Below, in pieces: positions 43,120 to 56,149 of a stretch of DNA of 64,000 nucleotides. The notes under the pieces are model-generated. The model did no database searches, was not told the origin of the DNA, and saw only the letters and a list, made by a program, of their open reading frames with translations. Position 1 is the first letter of the stretch. Each line of letters begins with the position of its first letter. The translations under genes were made by a program, and so were the position numbers. Origin of the DNA: Steinernema hermaphroditum (lineage: Eukaryota; Nematoda; Chromadorea; Rhabditida; Steinernematidae); contig CM059621.1 in NCBI GenBank assembly GCA_030435675.1, forward strand, positions 6,944,001 to 7,008,000. Direction: 5' to 3'.

Positions 43120-46100
43120 ATGTCGCCTCTTCAGGGCGTCCATCTGCTCTTCCTTCTTGTCTTCGCACAGGGAGTCTTCGGTGAGTTCAGATGCATACTC
43201 ATAGGCTGCCAAAAGAACCGTGAATCAGTGTCCATTCAGTGCCTGAATGAATTTTGGCTATATCCGTTGAGTTAAACAGTCGGTCTAGCCAAATATAACA
43301 ATACGTCGCCCACTTCATGACCCATCAAAGTAGAGTAGTATTTACTTGTTGAATCACTGCATTGAGATACACCCCACCATGATCTTCTTCTCCTGCTCGT
43401 TGTAACCACCTTCGCGTCTCGATCTCTCTTTCTATGTCGCCATATAACCCTCGGTCTTCCGATGGGATGTATCTTCGATAGTCGCCATTCCACGCCGAGC
43501 ATTTTCGGGTAATGGACATGATTATCCGCCGTAGAAACCCCTTCTTTGCTCAATTCACTTTGAAAACCGCTAGATAATCGTCCTTTATTACAGTAAATTC
43601 GATTGCGAAGGATTCGCGGGACGCCAAGTTCAACTTGAAAGGATGTTGGCGCGTTTGGACTGCAGGAGGTGTGCCGTGAACGTTTATCCTTAAAATGTCT
43701 GTTTGTGTCCAGTTGAGAAAACAACGACCACCACGACCACCACAACAACAACGACCACGACAACTTCGACAACCCCAACAACCACCTCTACGACAACAAC
43801 TCCAACGACCACCTCTACAACGACGACACCAACGACGACGTCCACGACGACCACACCAAAGACGACTACAGAAGGTGGGAGAAACCCCTCTAAGAGGGCC
43901 GCGCCCGACCCCGAACCATGCGTCTCAACCGTTGAAGTAGAGGTCGACGAACGGATGAAAGCCACCTCCAGGTCCACTTCTACTACTGCTGCTGTTACAA
44001 TAGGGAAAACCGAAGTAGTAAAAGCCGAACCAGCAGAAAGTGACAACACATCGGCCCCTGTGAGTCTCTGTTTTAAAAGGTTGAAAAGAGTGCTGCGATT
44101 GAATAGACATATAGGAAAATAGGAAAACGATGTAGGGCAATATTGAGATGTCAACAAAAAAAACATTTAAATACATTTAAACAAATACAAATGTATTTCA
44201 CGTAGATACGATATGAATTTCGATGAATGCCGATTATGAGCGATTTGCTTTCTTTCATTTCCCGGGGTTTTCTGAAGAATGGTTCGTTGGATCCCGGACA
44301 GATCCAGTCAATTTAGTTACAGTCTTTCAAACAAGAAAAGCATCTATGTTTCTGAGGCGACCTTTCCCACTTCAGGACTGCTACCGGGGAGGCGTTGTTC
44401 CAACAACCCCGACATCGACGACGATTCCTTCAAGCAGCACTATGACTTCGACTACGACCACCGAAGCCGCGAACCCAAAGAGCTCGACTGCCTCGACTTC
44501 TTCGATCACATCCGGTAATCCTTCGACATCACAGTTGTCCTTATATCCATCCCCATTCAGAGACTTCAACTTCATCGGCACCGTCCACGACCACAGACCC
44601 CTCCACAACTACTGCAACTTCACCATCCATCACTTCCGACTCGTCTTCGACTTCCACGTCGACTGCATCGCCGCCTACAGCCACCACGGCGACGTCAACA
44701 TCCACTTCCTCGGAGTCTTCGACTTCCACCTCAAGTAATCCTTGCTCGCTACTTCTCCTACTTTGCCTTTTCGCTAAATTCTTCTTATGAATTCGTTTTT
44801 CGTTTTTGGGTAATAAAACCTTTTTGGAAAAACCCATTGTTACCCGTTAGAATTCATGCTACAGTAGGCATGTAAATGAAACAGTCGTTTCAGCGACCGA
44901 AACATCAACAGCGACGGTGATTGGCAGTACATCCACCACCACCCCTTCGGAGAATATTTCTTCCTCCACGACGACCTCTACCACTTCCACTTCGACAGCC
45001 ACGAGCCCGAAGACAAGCACAACGACAGCAACAAAAATCACCTCCACTTCAGTGTCGCCTGATGCTTCCACTTCGACAACAGCACAGATTTCTACATCTA
45101 CGGTAGCTTCTACGACGACAATGACGACGACCGGAGAGAACACGACAACGTCCAGCACGACTTTAGGTAGAGACACTTAGAGAGCATTTTCCACAAAAAC
45201 TCTCAAACAACTTTGTCACTTTGTCATAAATCCTACATAAATCCTAAATCCTACAGCACAGCTGTTTAGAAACGTCGACAACTTCTGGATCGACATCATC
45301 CACGACTCCCACCGAGTCCACCTCTACGACTACAAATAGAAGTCCTTCCACGGAATCGTCTACCAAAGAAACTACGACAAGCAGCACCACAACGGTGACA
45401 GGAACGACGACGTCTTCGACGGCCACTGAGGCAGAGACCACCTCAACAGATGCTTCTACGACGGAGACTCCTGTCTCTGAGTCTTCCACTTCAACTGTGC
45501 TTCAACTGTCTACGTCTGAAAAGACGACTACTGTGATCGAAGAGACACTGTCTACTACTCAAAAACCTGTCTCGACGACTAAAGAATCTCGTCTGGAAGT
45601 GGTGTCTACGACTGCTGAGGAGACAACGTCAACAAAATCGACGAAGACGGTTTCGATAGAAATTGAGGGTTCTACTCCCTCGAGCACCCCTGAGAGTGTC
45701 TCGGTCTCCCAGACATCCCCGACATCCGGTGATATGAGTTCGGCACCGCCTGGAGAAACTCCGAAGTCAACAGAATCGCCGACTCCTATGTCGACTGCAT
45801 TGTCCTCTCATAAACCATCGACTCCCACCCCGATGAGGCCCTGTTTCCGCTCTCCCACGACGACGACTGCGACTACGGTCACTTCGACCACCCCGACGCC
45901 TTCAACGACTACCGTATCCCCGAGCACAACTTCGACCACTCTGCCCTCGTCTACTACAACTTCTTCAAGCACGTCCACCTCCACCACGATAGCCAAGACA
46001 ACTACACCGCCTCTTCGGACATGTTTCACAGACCGAAGCACCACCATCCCGCCCACTCCTACTAGCGTTCCCCCCGAAGACTCCACCTTCTTGAGCACCT

Positions 46101-49100
46101 CGACCGAGGAAGGAGACATTACAGAGTCCACCCAATCCACCACAGAAGCGCCTCTGGAGTTCAACGAGACGCGCTGTGAAGTGCCTTGTCCAGAAGGGTG
46201 GGCCGAGGGGGAGACGGCCTGTTTCCAGGCAGTCCATTCGGACGTCAGGAGCTTCAACAAGCTGGCGGCGATGTGCACCAAGGTCGAAGGTCACTCGATG
46301 CCCAATCGCTTCGATTTCGAGTCCAGAATCAACTACGAGCTCTTCGAGGAATTGACGTAGGTGATTTTTAGGGCCGAAACAAGAATTGCACCTGATGGTT
46401 CAAAAGGACTGATGGCAAAACTTATGTAGATGATGTGCTTTAGATACTAACGACTCTCAGATCCCTATCGTAGATCTGTTTGCAACGGACACAACTGGAT
46501 TTTCAGATTCGCAGTGGACCCAATAGCCTACAAAGTGCTCCAAGAGCCGGAGCCGTCGCTCGAGTTCCGTCTCGACCGGAGAGTGGTCGCCGTGGACATC
46601 CAGAAGTCCTTCTGGGCCGCGCGCAACATTTCGCGCCACAAAGAAAACGCCGAAGTGGAGGATCTGGTCGGAATCTGCCGCAAACCCAGTGCGTGACGAC
46701 ATCCTTCGCCATACCAATGCCCCAATTTAAGAGTTTTGCACGCCGGTCAAGTGCAACGTCTCTCAGTACTTCCTGAATCCGTCGGCCGTGAATCTTATCC
46801 TGCTGGAGGACGTCGAACTCCTCCACGTGAAACAATCGACGAAGGTGTTGTGCAACGTGACGGGAACGGAGATTGAAGTGACCTGCCAGGGCAGTGGCTT
46901 TCTCACGCCCTACGCCGACGCCACGGGCTGTTTTGGGAAGGAAGAAGGTGGGTTCAGGGGGAAGGAGCCATGATGAGTGCGGCTACAGTAGTCGAGGAGC
47001 TGCGGCGAAAGGAGAAGGAGGCGATCATCGCCGGGTGGTACACGAACAAGCCTGTCCGCAGCTGCCGCGAGTGTTCTCCGCGAGGAACGGCCAACTGCAC
47101 GAACAACGGCAACGGATCCTTCAGCTGCAACTGTCTTCCCGGATGGGTGGTAGGCTCCCTTCCACCCGCTCTAGGACCGCTCTTCTCAGGGAACGCTGTG
47201 TGGCAAAAGCCCAGACTACTGCGACAAGAAGGGGCGCTGTCAGAACGGAGGCAAGTGCCATAACTTCGTCACCGAGTTCTACTGCACCTGTGACGGCCAA
47301 TTTAAAGGAGACGACTGTTCCCTAGACGTCCACAAGCTCGATTTCAGTAATGCTACTGTTGTGAGTTCAGCTCTAGGGATCTGAAAAGAAAGCATCCCTC
47401 ATTTCAGAAAGCGTCCTTCGTCCCACTCACCTATCTCCTCATCGCTCTGGCCATCACCTGCCTCGTCCTCTTCTTCGTCACTCTCTACGAGGATGCCAGT
47501 GTAGGGTCAATACAGACATGCTCTAGAAGAACTGCCTTTCATTCCAGCACCCCCAGAGTACCACCCAATGTGTCAAACACCTCGCCCTCTTCGCCGCAGC
47601 CCTCATGTCGGCGCTCTTCCGGCACCCCAACATCGTCGGCCTCGACCCATTCGTCGGCTGCCGCGTCTACCACTGGCTGATCACCCTCGGATGGGAGATT
47701 GCCAACGTCAGCTGGCTTCTTGAGGCACATCTCTGCTGGGGAGTCACCTCCAACAACTTCATGAATGTTTGGGGATATGGAGGACGGCGTCTTCTGAAAC
47801 AGCACGTAGGGAATGGCCGTCGATACTTGAAATAAAAAGGTTTAGACTCGGATGTTGGCCAACGTCCTTCCTCCCCTCCTGTTGGCGACGGCCGGAAAGG
47901 TGATCTTCTGGGACGAGGTGAATTTCGCGTGGAGCTGCATGGGAACGTTCCACAATGACGGCAAAGACCTCATCCTTTTCATCTTCTGCTGCAACGGCGC
48001 CATCCTCTTCTTCACCCTTTCCTACTGGGAAAAGGCGTCGCAGTTCAGGTGAGTGAGACAGTACAAAGTGCATTATTTTATTAAATTGCCGGAGGTTGGT
48101 CGAAAATGTACTTTCCAGACTGTCTCGGTAGTGAATCTATTTCTAGAGGCAGTCTGGAAAGGCACTATACAGACTGCAGACACGTCTTCTCGATTCAGAG
48201 ACGAAAGATGGCTACAGTACGTCCGCCTCTACCGTACCACCGTCGACGACCCTTTCGAGTACGGTCGCCACATGGAGCTAGCGGAGAAGAACGTGAAGTT
48301 CACATGTCTCGGCCCGGTGCTCCACTTCCTCACGTGGCTGTGCGTCGTCGGCGCCAACGATGCCTTCGAACCCCGCGTCACTGCCCTCGCCTGCGTCTTC
48401 GGCGTCGCCTACATCCTTCTTCTCATCTTCCAGGTCTCCCAGACGATCCGTCCCCTTCTCTCCTGGTGCAAGAAGGTGGCCACCCTCTACGGTCCCTACG
48501 CGCTCGCCCCCTACCACGACTACGCGACGTTGATGGAGCAGGACGAGACGATCGCCTGGCACCAGCCGGAGCGTTTCAAGAAGCTCCTCGAGGCGAAGAG
48601 GCAGCGGATCCAGAGGGCGAAGCAGGCGGAGCACGAGGAGATCGAGCGCAGGAACGAAGTCATTCGGAGGAGGTACACCGAGGAAAACGGAGGATTCCCT
48701 GAGGACTGTCCTGCTACGCTCCTGTACCATCACCCGGAGGAGGGTCCCGAGCGGATTGATCCTGAGCGCTTCAAGTACCGGCCCTACGAGAAGGAGGACA
48801 AGGAACACTACATCCCGGCGCTCAGAAGGAACTTCATCATGGCCGAGTTCTCGAAGGCTTATTTGAAGCATCGACAGGATCCTGAGATCGACGCCCTTGC
48901 GGCGTGTGTGGTAATCTGGAGGCTTTGAGAGCTCCTACAGTACTCTTCCCACAGAAATTGAATCACAACGAACAAGAAGCGATCATTGGGGAGCTGAACT
49001 GTGGCACTTTCCACCTGTGGACGATGTTCTGTCGCCGGGTGATCGGCAAGGACCACTACCTCTCGAAGGAGAGCGTCGAGGAGTCGCTGAGACTCTTCGA

Positions 49101-50252
49101 GACCAGGGACTACAGTAAGCGACTGACCACGCAATCGCTGGAAAAGACGCCTCTCGGGCCAAAGATGGTGACCATTATGAAGGATTTGGATGCAATTCTC
49201 CCTTGCCAGGTACCGAGCACTGCCACAACCTGCAGATAGGCCACCACAAGCCTTAGAAATGCTGTAGTTCTGCAGGATATACCAAAGAAGAAGTCTAGGA
49301 AAGCATTTTAAAGAGTTTTCAAATGCGAGGTCGGTCGAAGAAGCGCAGGGAATACAGATGGTGATGGTGCTCCGGAATTACCATCTGCACCCAGAAGGTT
49401 TCATCCTCCAGAAAGATAGCTCCGGACAACACATGGTACCCTTGCCTTTCTGAATGCTCAATCTATTCCATCCATCGACCGGTCTCACGTTTGGAAGCTC
49501 TCGGAAACGACTTCCTACACTGCTGTCTCATAGCACACGCACCACTTTCTAACACAAAGTTATTATCTGCAGTGTTTGTCTGGTAGACCGACTCTGATTT
49601 CTTGTGACAATTATGATCTGCTGGAAATGACTTCAGATGGAACGTTACATGAAGATCTTCCGAGAGGAACAGGCCCAGCGGAACGCCCCCTTCGATAAAG
49701 TGTACGAAGACGACCTCGTCGTCCCGCCACACGCAGAGGTCGTCTCCAAGAAGCACGTGGAGAACGTCGACAACGAAACCCAGGGTACCTTCTCGTTGAC
49801 CGCCTTCTTAGCCCTCCTTCAGAGATCTCTCTGAACCCCCGGCGACGCCCTCTAGACGACTTCTTCTACGACACAACGGTCCCAGGTTTCGTAGGTCCCC
49901 TGGACAAGAAGGACGAGATCTCCGTATGCATTGATCGCGACCGTCGGAATCGGAAGTACTTCCAGGTTGCCTTCTTGTGCCAGGGCTGCCTAGAGGACAT
50001 GGGCTTTCAGAAGAGAATCGACCGCGAGTGGGAAGAAGACGAGGAGCTCGGCGCGAAGCTCCGAGCCCGTGAGGCCTTCAGGAAGAGTACGGTATTCGGT
50101 GGGGACCCGCTCGATACACTCGTTTAGAGCACCCGATCAGCATGTGGAGACTCATGCAGCTCTACCGTAGCCGCAACAAGAGGAACTACAACGTCAGAGA
50201 GAATCAGTTCGTCGGGAGGGACAGTAACGGAGGCGATGACATTCCTGCTTGA
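43120..50252 (+). CDS. Mucin-like / C-type-lectin-like / EGF / 7TM receptor (adhesion-GPCR-like)
   Basis: Eighteen exons can be chained in phase: 43120-43180, 43713-44059, 44376-44514, 44561-44734, 44894-45166, 45270-46356, 46507-46688, 46732-46947, 46989-47149, 47190-47360, 47408-47500, 47548-47805, 47846-48048, 48199-48910, 48955-49209, 49637-49784, 49823-50091 and 50130-50252, about 1,623 residues. Order: signal peptide; Ser/Thr-rich mucin-like region to about 630; lectin-like cysteines (CEVPCPEGW); a second cysteine domain; two EGF-like modules (CRECSPRGTANCTNNGNG; CQNGGKCHNF); seven hydrophobic segments about 940-1200; a 420-residue cytoplasmic tail with an Arg/Glu helix. SWLLEAH in the third helix and a cysteine pair in helix 3 and loop 2 resemble adhesion/secretin receptors. 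No clear GPS cleavage site is seen. The last intron is 38 bases. Confidence 0.78.
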
Positions 50253-50389
50253 AAAGACTACTGTATTTATCTTGGGGTGTAAACTGTTTGTGAATTTATC
50301 GTACTGCCTCTCACAAGTGTCCCTCCTTCACAGCTAATTATATCAGGAACAACCATGATCGACGACACAATGTAAATGATCCTCAATTT

Positions 50390-50880
50390 TTTTCTTCAGA
50401 TTTAAGTGCTTCTTTGGAGTACTTTTCAAGTATCTTATCGGTGTTCACCTTCTCGAGAAACTGAAAGACTGTTCCCTTTCCGTCACATGAGGTTTGGTCT
50501 TAATTCGCCCGAGTGCTTCAAGGTTTTCAAGAAATTAAGTGTCAAATTCGCGGTTCTTCTGTTGCATTTGTAATATAAGACCTTTTGTCGCTGTGGTTGG
50601 AGCAGAAGGGGTAGGATGGCAGTGATGTACTGATCTTCGTGAAGGGACTCCGAGATGGAAACATTCTTTAGTGATCTGTTGGCAACAAGCGTTTTAACTA
50701 GCTTCATGGCCGTGTCATCGAGCTTGACATTCACTTCCAGATGAGTGACTTTCACACGTGCGAAGAGGGTGGTCACATCTGTTGTTCCAAACATGTAAAT
50801 CAAAGCGCTGAGCACATGATTGGCACGTTTCACTGCATGGGACGCGTCATCGGTGGTCGCCATTCTTCGTGCTTTGTCGA
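50390..50880 (-). pseudogene. FTH-like family copy E, truncated
   Basis: C-terminal two-thirds of the family: VTHLEVNVKLDDTAMKLV, EDQYITAILPLLLQPQR and YYKCNRRTANLTLNFL. The N-terminal half is missing or scrambled, and the last 30 residues are lost to a frameshift (ends GELRPNLM). It lies tail-to-tail with the 3' end of the large receptor gene, the parent arrangement of the block copied to 28690-30038. Confidence 0.75.
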
Positions 50881-51486
50881 CCATTTCTCAAACATTTCAC
50901 GAGTGATCTCCAGGAGCAGTTTCGCAACCATGCAGCATCGCCGGCAGTACGCACTGGTTAAAGAGTTTTCTTTTCCATTGATTTTACGGCGACTATATTA
51001 TGGTGCTTAAGGCAGGTACGGGGAAATGTTTACGGAGATGCAAAGGCCGCTCAAAAGCCTCATAAGAACAAGCGTCCCAAAAATGTTGCTGTCGCCACAC
51101 CGTGAGACCGTATGCACGAATCGTATCGCTGGAGGATCGCCACCAAATCGTCTGCAAATGGCAATTGGCCATCTGCGCCTGTGATCGGGTTCGACGAGTT
51201 CGGACCTCCACTTCTTGACTTGCGAAATGAGATCTCTCCTTATAGTGATCGGTCGCCAGGATTTCGACCGCGCCGAAGACTTCATCGTAGAAGCCGGGAA
51301 GAAGGCTGTCCATCTTTTGGAAATTGCACTCTCTCTAGGATATTAATGCGGGTCGTCCAAATCCATACATCACAGAGTGTGAAAAGTGACGAAGAACATA
51401 GAAATAGCAAGGGGTTCTTCAAAAGAGCGGAACGCGTGGAACGCGCCAGGAAACTGTTTCCTACGGCAAGAAGAGGTCAATCCGTA

Positions 51487-51840
51487 AGAAATCTAATGTC
51501 AAATCCGCGGTTCTTTTGTTGCACTTAAAAAACAGGACCTGTTGTCGCTGTGGTTGGGGCAGAAGAGGCAGGATGGCAGTGATGTATCGATCTTCGTGAA
51601 GGGACTCCCAGATGGCAACACTCTTTAGTAATTTCTTGGCAACAAGCGTTCTGACGAGCTTCATGACGGTGTCATCGAACTCGACACATACAGCCAGATG
51701 GGTGACGTTTAAGTGCTTGAAGAGGGCGATCACATCATCGTTTAAACTGCTGTTCCTAACATGCAATTCAAAGCACTCAGCATATGATTGGCGACGTTTC
51801 ACTGCGTCCACAACCTGTGAGTTGTAACGGATTTCACTGT
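51487..51840 (-). pseudogene. FTH-like family copy F, truncated
   Basis: Open only for the middle of the family: DAVKRRQSYAECFELHV, VTHLAVCVEFDDTVMKLV, EDRYITAILPLLPQPQR and FKCNKRTADLTLDFL. The C-terminal end is replaced, and the N-terminal part survives only as scraps up to about 52030, where the family's upstream block (CCTCCAAATACTTTGGCATT) is recognisable. Confidence 0.7.
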
Positions 51841-52239
51841 AAAGCAGGAACTTAATGCGGAAATCGAAAGCAGTTTCAACGATGGCTCGATAGAGGCTTC
51901 AAAAACCACGGACGCAAAGGGCGACGGATAGGTCTCGGAGTGAATAACGATCGAAAATTGTGCGAATCTTCTATAAATATATGGCCTCCAAATACTTTGG
52001 CATTAGTTATGTACATGTGCTATCAAATCAACAAAGATAGATCAAAACTTCGCAGGTTCGCTAACATTCTAATGCCAATATCGTTTCAAGATCCAATAGA
52101 ACATCAGGCACGAGTGACGGCGATCGTCTCCGTTTGTGATCGGAATCATTTGCGCCGTGGCGAATATCCACTAGCGGTTTATGTGAAACTACCATCCAAG
52201 TGCATTGATCAAGAAACGATTTTTTACTTACAAGGACAA

Positions 52240-53641
52240 TTAGGCAAGAATATTATTCACACTATCAACTACAGCCACGTTGACCATATCGAAGACATGA
52301 GAGACTTCACCCGGGACGGAAACCTCCAACTCTTCGTCATTCCTTGATTCGATGCATCGGCTGCCGAGAACGGCACGAAACTGCCAAGCGCGGTCGATGG
52401 TGAAATCGATGAATGGTGACTGAATCGTTGCAGAGAGCGAGTGTCTCTTCAAAGACATGAAGTTGTGGCTGACGTACACGCGTGTATCTCCCGTAATCAG
52501 GCTGTGGCGAACTTTAACACCTCCGACGAGATACATAACGAATTCACCTAGAAAAGGAACATTATTTCGACCATTTTCGCCTGTTTCTTTGCAAAGTACC
52601 GTTTTGTATGAACCTAGACGTTCGAATGCTGTAGAGCGCCTGACGTCGGTTGGTGTCGCTTATAGCTGCAGCTTCCAGTCCCATAGATTCTTTGGATAGG
52701 AACATGCCGACCGAAAAGTCGGATTCTGTTCCAAGAGCGAAGCTGTCCACGGCGACAGCGAAGTTCCGATGTTCCTCCATGTGACTTGCATCCTCACCAT
52801 AAATTGAGTAGATCATTGGCTTCTCTTTCTTCTGGCTTGTCCATAAGTGAATTGAAGCATTATCGTCAGCGCGAATCTTAGGTCCCGCACGCACATCGAG
52901 AAGCATCTGAAATTACACATTTCGATAATCACTCAACAATGATTCACTCACATTTGCGTCATCCTGGATCAGCTCAACTTTCGGGTGGTGCAAACTGGCA
53001 ACACGTCCCTCTTCGTCCATTGTGCACGCTGCTTTGCCCTCGATGGACATACGTACCTGGCGATTGGCCGAAATCTCGACCGAAACATTGTGAGTGAGCA
53101 CGAGAACGATGTGGTTAAGTTCGTTGACACACATGGCCAGATGGATGGGCTTTCCATCGGCACTGGATCCCAGCACAACTTCATCGACGTTCCGCAACAC
53201 TTGCTGATCATCTTCATCTGACTCTTCGAAAAACTCCCAGGCTTGTTCCTCTTCCACGTCGGCCTTCGCATGGTTCGCCTCTTGCTGGGGAAACGACGAT
53301 AGCTGCAGGACACTGCGTGTGGCAGCGTTGACGTCCGTACAAATGCCTTCGATGGGAATCAGAGGTCCTTCGGGAGCCGGCGGCGGCAGCACGTACTGTG
53401 GCTTTTGCAGCGCAGCAGGATACGATTCCTTCGGGATCGGCGATCGCGGCTTGTCGAAGGGACGGTAGCGACCGCGTGACTTCGGCTTTGGAGAATCTCG
53501 CGGCGCGTCGTCGTCGCTGGAGCATTGTGGCATTTTCCCGCGCGTCATAGCCGGATTGATGATGGTGTATCTGAGACGCGGTTTCTCTGGAGACTGGACA
53601 CATTCCGACATCGTTTCGGAGCTCGTAAACATGAAATGCAT
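52240..53641 (-). CDS. Protein of unknown function (434 residues)
   Basis: Three exons in phase: 52952-53641, 52600-52906 and 52240-52547. The N-terminal 100 residues are low-complexity, rich in Pro, Ser and Arg (DDDAPRDSPKPKSRGRYRPF). An acidic patch (EEEQAWEFFEESDEDDQQ) comes before a long beta-rich region with HLAMCVNELNHIVLVLTHN, VRMSIEGKAAC and, in exon 3, a repeat of similar character (EFVMYLVGGVKVRHSLI). No signal peptide or membrane helix. It looks like a conserved nuclear or cytoplasmic nematode protein that I do not recognise. The start could instead be the ATG at 53611 (MSECVQSPEK), 10 codons downstream. Plus-strand ORFs in this region are shadows. Confidence 0.75.
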
Positions 53642-53915
53642 GATACGTGATAATCGTGACTTTATTTGCAGATTTGTAGACAAAGACAGTCTGTGGAAGG
53701 ACATCGAACAAATCGAAGAATGTCGAGTAAGTAGACAAGTCTGGAAGAAGTCAGGGGAATGTGAATGTTTCTGGATGACTTAATACTGAAGGCGAACGTG
53801 TTCGCCTATCCGGTACACATTGTTTTGCAATACACAGGACAAATCATAATACTGGTTCTTTACTTACAAATACTATTTTACATTAAGTATGCAAAGACAC
53901 AAATGTGAACGGTTC

Positions 53916-55745
53916 TCACTTCTTCGCAGCTGACGATTTTTCGCCGCTCCCCTTGGCCTGAAATGCGTATCCGTCATACAACCTCATCGGAATTTTATAA
54001 AAATACTCACCGAGCCTTCCTTAGAGCCCGTTGATGGTGTGGAGTTGGATGTTACGCCTCTACGACGGCCACGTGGATTGTCCGCATTCTCCTTTTCCAG
54101 CTCTTTACGTTGATTCCTTAAGAGCAAGACATAAAACGTTTGACCTAACTGTCCACTTACAGGTATTCCGTGGTCCGACCGTTGTGTCTGGCTTGGACAA
54201 TCCCCGTAACGTCGATGATAACCATAGTATCGTCGATTTTGAGATCTTTGAACGGTTTGAAGCGAGTATCTTTGTTCACCATCAGTTGCTCATCGTCGCA
54301 ATCATCTCGGCGTACGAAGTATCCATAGACCTAAGAAAGTAGGATGTACACGTACGCCAGCATCGACAGCTAACTTTTTCCGTGTGGGTGATCTTCAAAG
54401 CACGCCGCAACTCACGGACAAACTCTCCGAGTACTCCACGTCGAACAAATTTGATATTAAAAGGTCCGTCGTCGTCTTCCGAGACCGATCCTTTCACAAT
54501 GGCTGCTTTCTCGCCCTTAGCTGCACATGGAATGTTGCGAAGATGCTAAAACACTGACTATAATAGGCTTATTGCAATTTTCTCCAATCTACAGTGACTT
54601 GATCGTCCTTGATATTCTCGTAGCCATTATTCATTTCCAGTGACAGATCATCAAAGTACTTTTTTCGTTCGGGGAGAAGAGCTCGAAGGGCATTGACCGA
54701 CTCAAAACGGTATGGAAGATGGCATTGCTCGTTGGGGCACATCGGGAGCGAATCTGAAGTACGTTCACAGGGATGATTTCGATACCCAAAAGATAAGCAA
54801 ACCGGCAACAACGCACTCGCCGATCATCTTGTCTAAGCAAACAATGCACACTTCATGTTCGCACTCGGATTCCGACGGGAAGTTCCGGAGGGCATCTCGC
54901 TCGCAGTCGCTCAGTCCGTTGCACTTGCTGAGAATCGGGTATTTGAACGACTCAACCTATAAAGACCCGAGGTTGGGTACATACCTCAACCTCAGCCTAC
55001 TTACAACTGTGGCACATGCCGAATTCCCGTTCTTTGTCGCCTTGTGTCGCAAAACCTTCAACTCCCCGTAATGCTTGTCTACACAACGGCCGTTCGGACA
55101 ACTCATATCCTTGTCTGTAATTGGATAGTTAGGAGAATCCGAAAAATAGTACTGAAGTAACCTGGATCTGGGAAGTAGGATTCGAAACAGGGTCTGCAAA
55201 GCTGTGCGCCACAGCAGATTGTGGCAGTGAGACGATCGCGATCAATAACTTTCTTACAAGGACCATCGCAGATTTCCTTGTCGCTGTCCTCGCCCAGAAG
55301 CTGCCCACATCCGCGCACGGGGCAGACTGGTTTCTCGATGCCAACAGCCTTGTCATAGCATTGCGCACTGCAATAACCAATCTTATTCAATAAGTAAAAA
55401 GTCATTTCTGCACATACCAAAGTTCGTGTTGGCAACTGGAAACCTTGAAGATGTCGCCAGTGTAGGAGAGCTTGTGAAAGCAGTCCTCGTTGGCACACGC
55501 GTTCCACTTCGTGTCTGGGTGGATACGAGAGACAGAGTGGCATCCCAACTCGGGGCAGAACTGGCTCTAAAAAACAGAATACAACGATATTGAAAAACAA
55601 AACCCACTTTGCTGCAGCCGCGGAATGCTGTAACGCAGTCATCGCAGAAAACATGCAGACAGGGCCAAATCTGCACCATCTTGGCGAGAGGCAGTCGGCC
55701 ATCGCAGATGCGGCAGTGGAGGATTTCTTCTGCGCCGTCGGTCAT
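53916..55745 (-). CDS. Triple-RING zinc-finger protein with ubiquitin-like C-terminal domain
   Basis: Ten exons chain in phase: 55608-55745, 55418-55566, 55162-55367, 55005-55114, 54803-54956, 54599-54753, 54375-54545, 54161-54330, 54011-54116 and 53916-53957, about 466 residues. Three RING-like modules are visible, each ending CPxxxC: CRICDGRLPLAKMVQIWPC to FCPELGC; CDGPCKK, CCGAQLCRPCF to SCPNGRC; CIVCLDKM to MCPNEQC. After about residue 320 comes a compact domain (FNIKFVRRGVLGEFVRELRR, then FKPFKDLKIDDTM) that reads like a ubiquitin fold, then a basic Ser-rich tail. Probable E3 ubiquitin ligase. The join at 54599/54545 uses a weak GTCACT donor; without it the RING part would end 9 codons later as a separate protein. 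Confidence 0.75.
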
Positions 55746-56149
55746 GATGATTCGGGAAATAACCGATCGGCACACTTCTCTCCTCACGACTGGTCCGTGG
55801 CTTCCAGGAGAGCAGGAGTGAGGGGGAAGACTGTCTCGCTAGGCATTGTCTCAAGCGCAGACTGAATGGATGGTTTGTCATTAAAGGGCATTTCTTGTCA
55901 TCTCTGTGCACTTGGAAAATTTGTTGGTCGTATGCAAAGTTTGGAGACGACTTCTGCCTGGTCGGTGCCGTTCAGTCACTTTGACACCGCCTTTTCTTGT
56001 TGTAGTGTAACCACGAGCGAGATAGAAACTGTCGGTTATGCTGCCAACCATCTCAACCACAATGTCAACAAATCCGCCCAATCTTTATCACGGATGGTTA
56101 CAATTATTATATACTATTATAGTTAACTCAATTATCTATACGAACCGAT

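Noticed and set aside
43272..43781. Minus-strand ORF of 169 codons in intron 1 of the large receptor
   Set aside because: Partly antisense to the Thr-repeat exon; the rest is low-information and matches no family I recognise. An old retroelement piece is possible but unsupported.
43690..46281. Long minus-strand valine-rich ORFs opposite the mucin-like region
   Set aside because: ACN/TCN threonine and serine codons read backwards give Val/Glu-rich frames; these are shadows of the plus-strand mucin exons.
51940..52347. Plus-strand ORF of 135 codons
   Set aside because: It overlaps exon 3 of the minus-strand 434-residue protein, which has consistent splice phases; the plus frame shows no domain.
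54569..54811. Ending the triple-RING protein at WRKLQ and treating 53916-54545 as a separate gene
   Set aside because: The phase-0 join to the exon at 54545 is open and the downstream part has no start of its own; kept as an alternative because the donor is weak.
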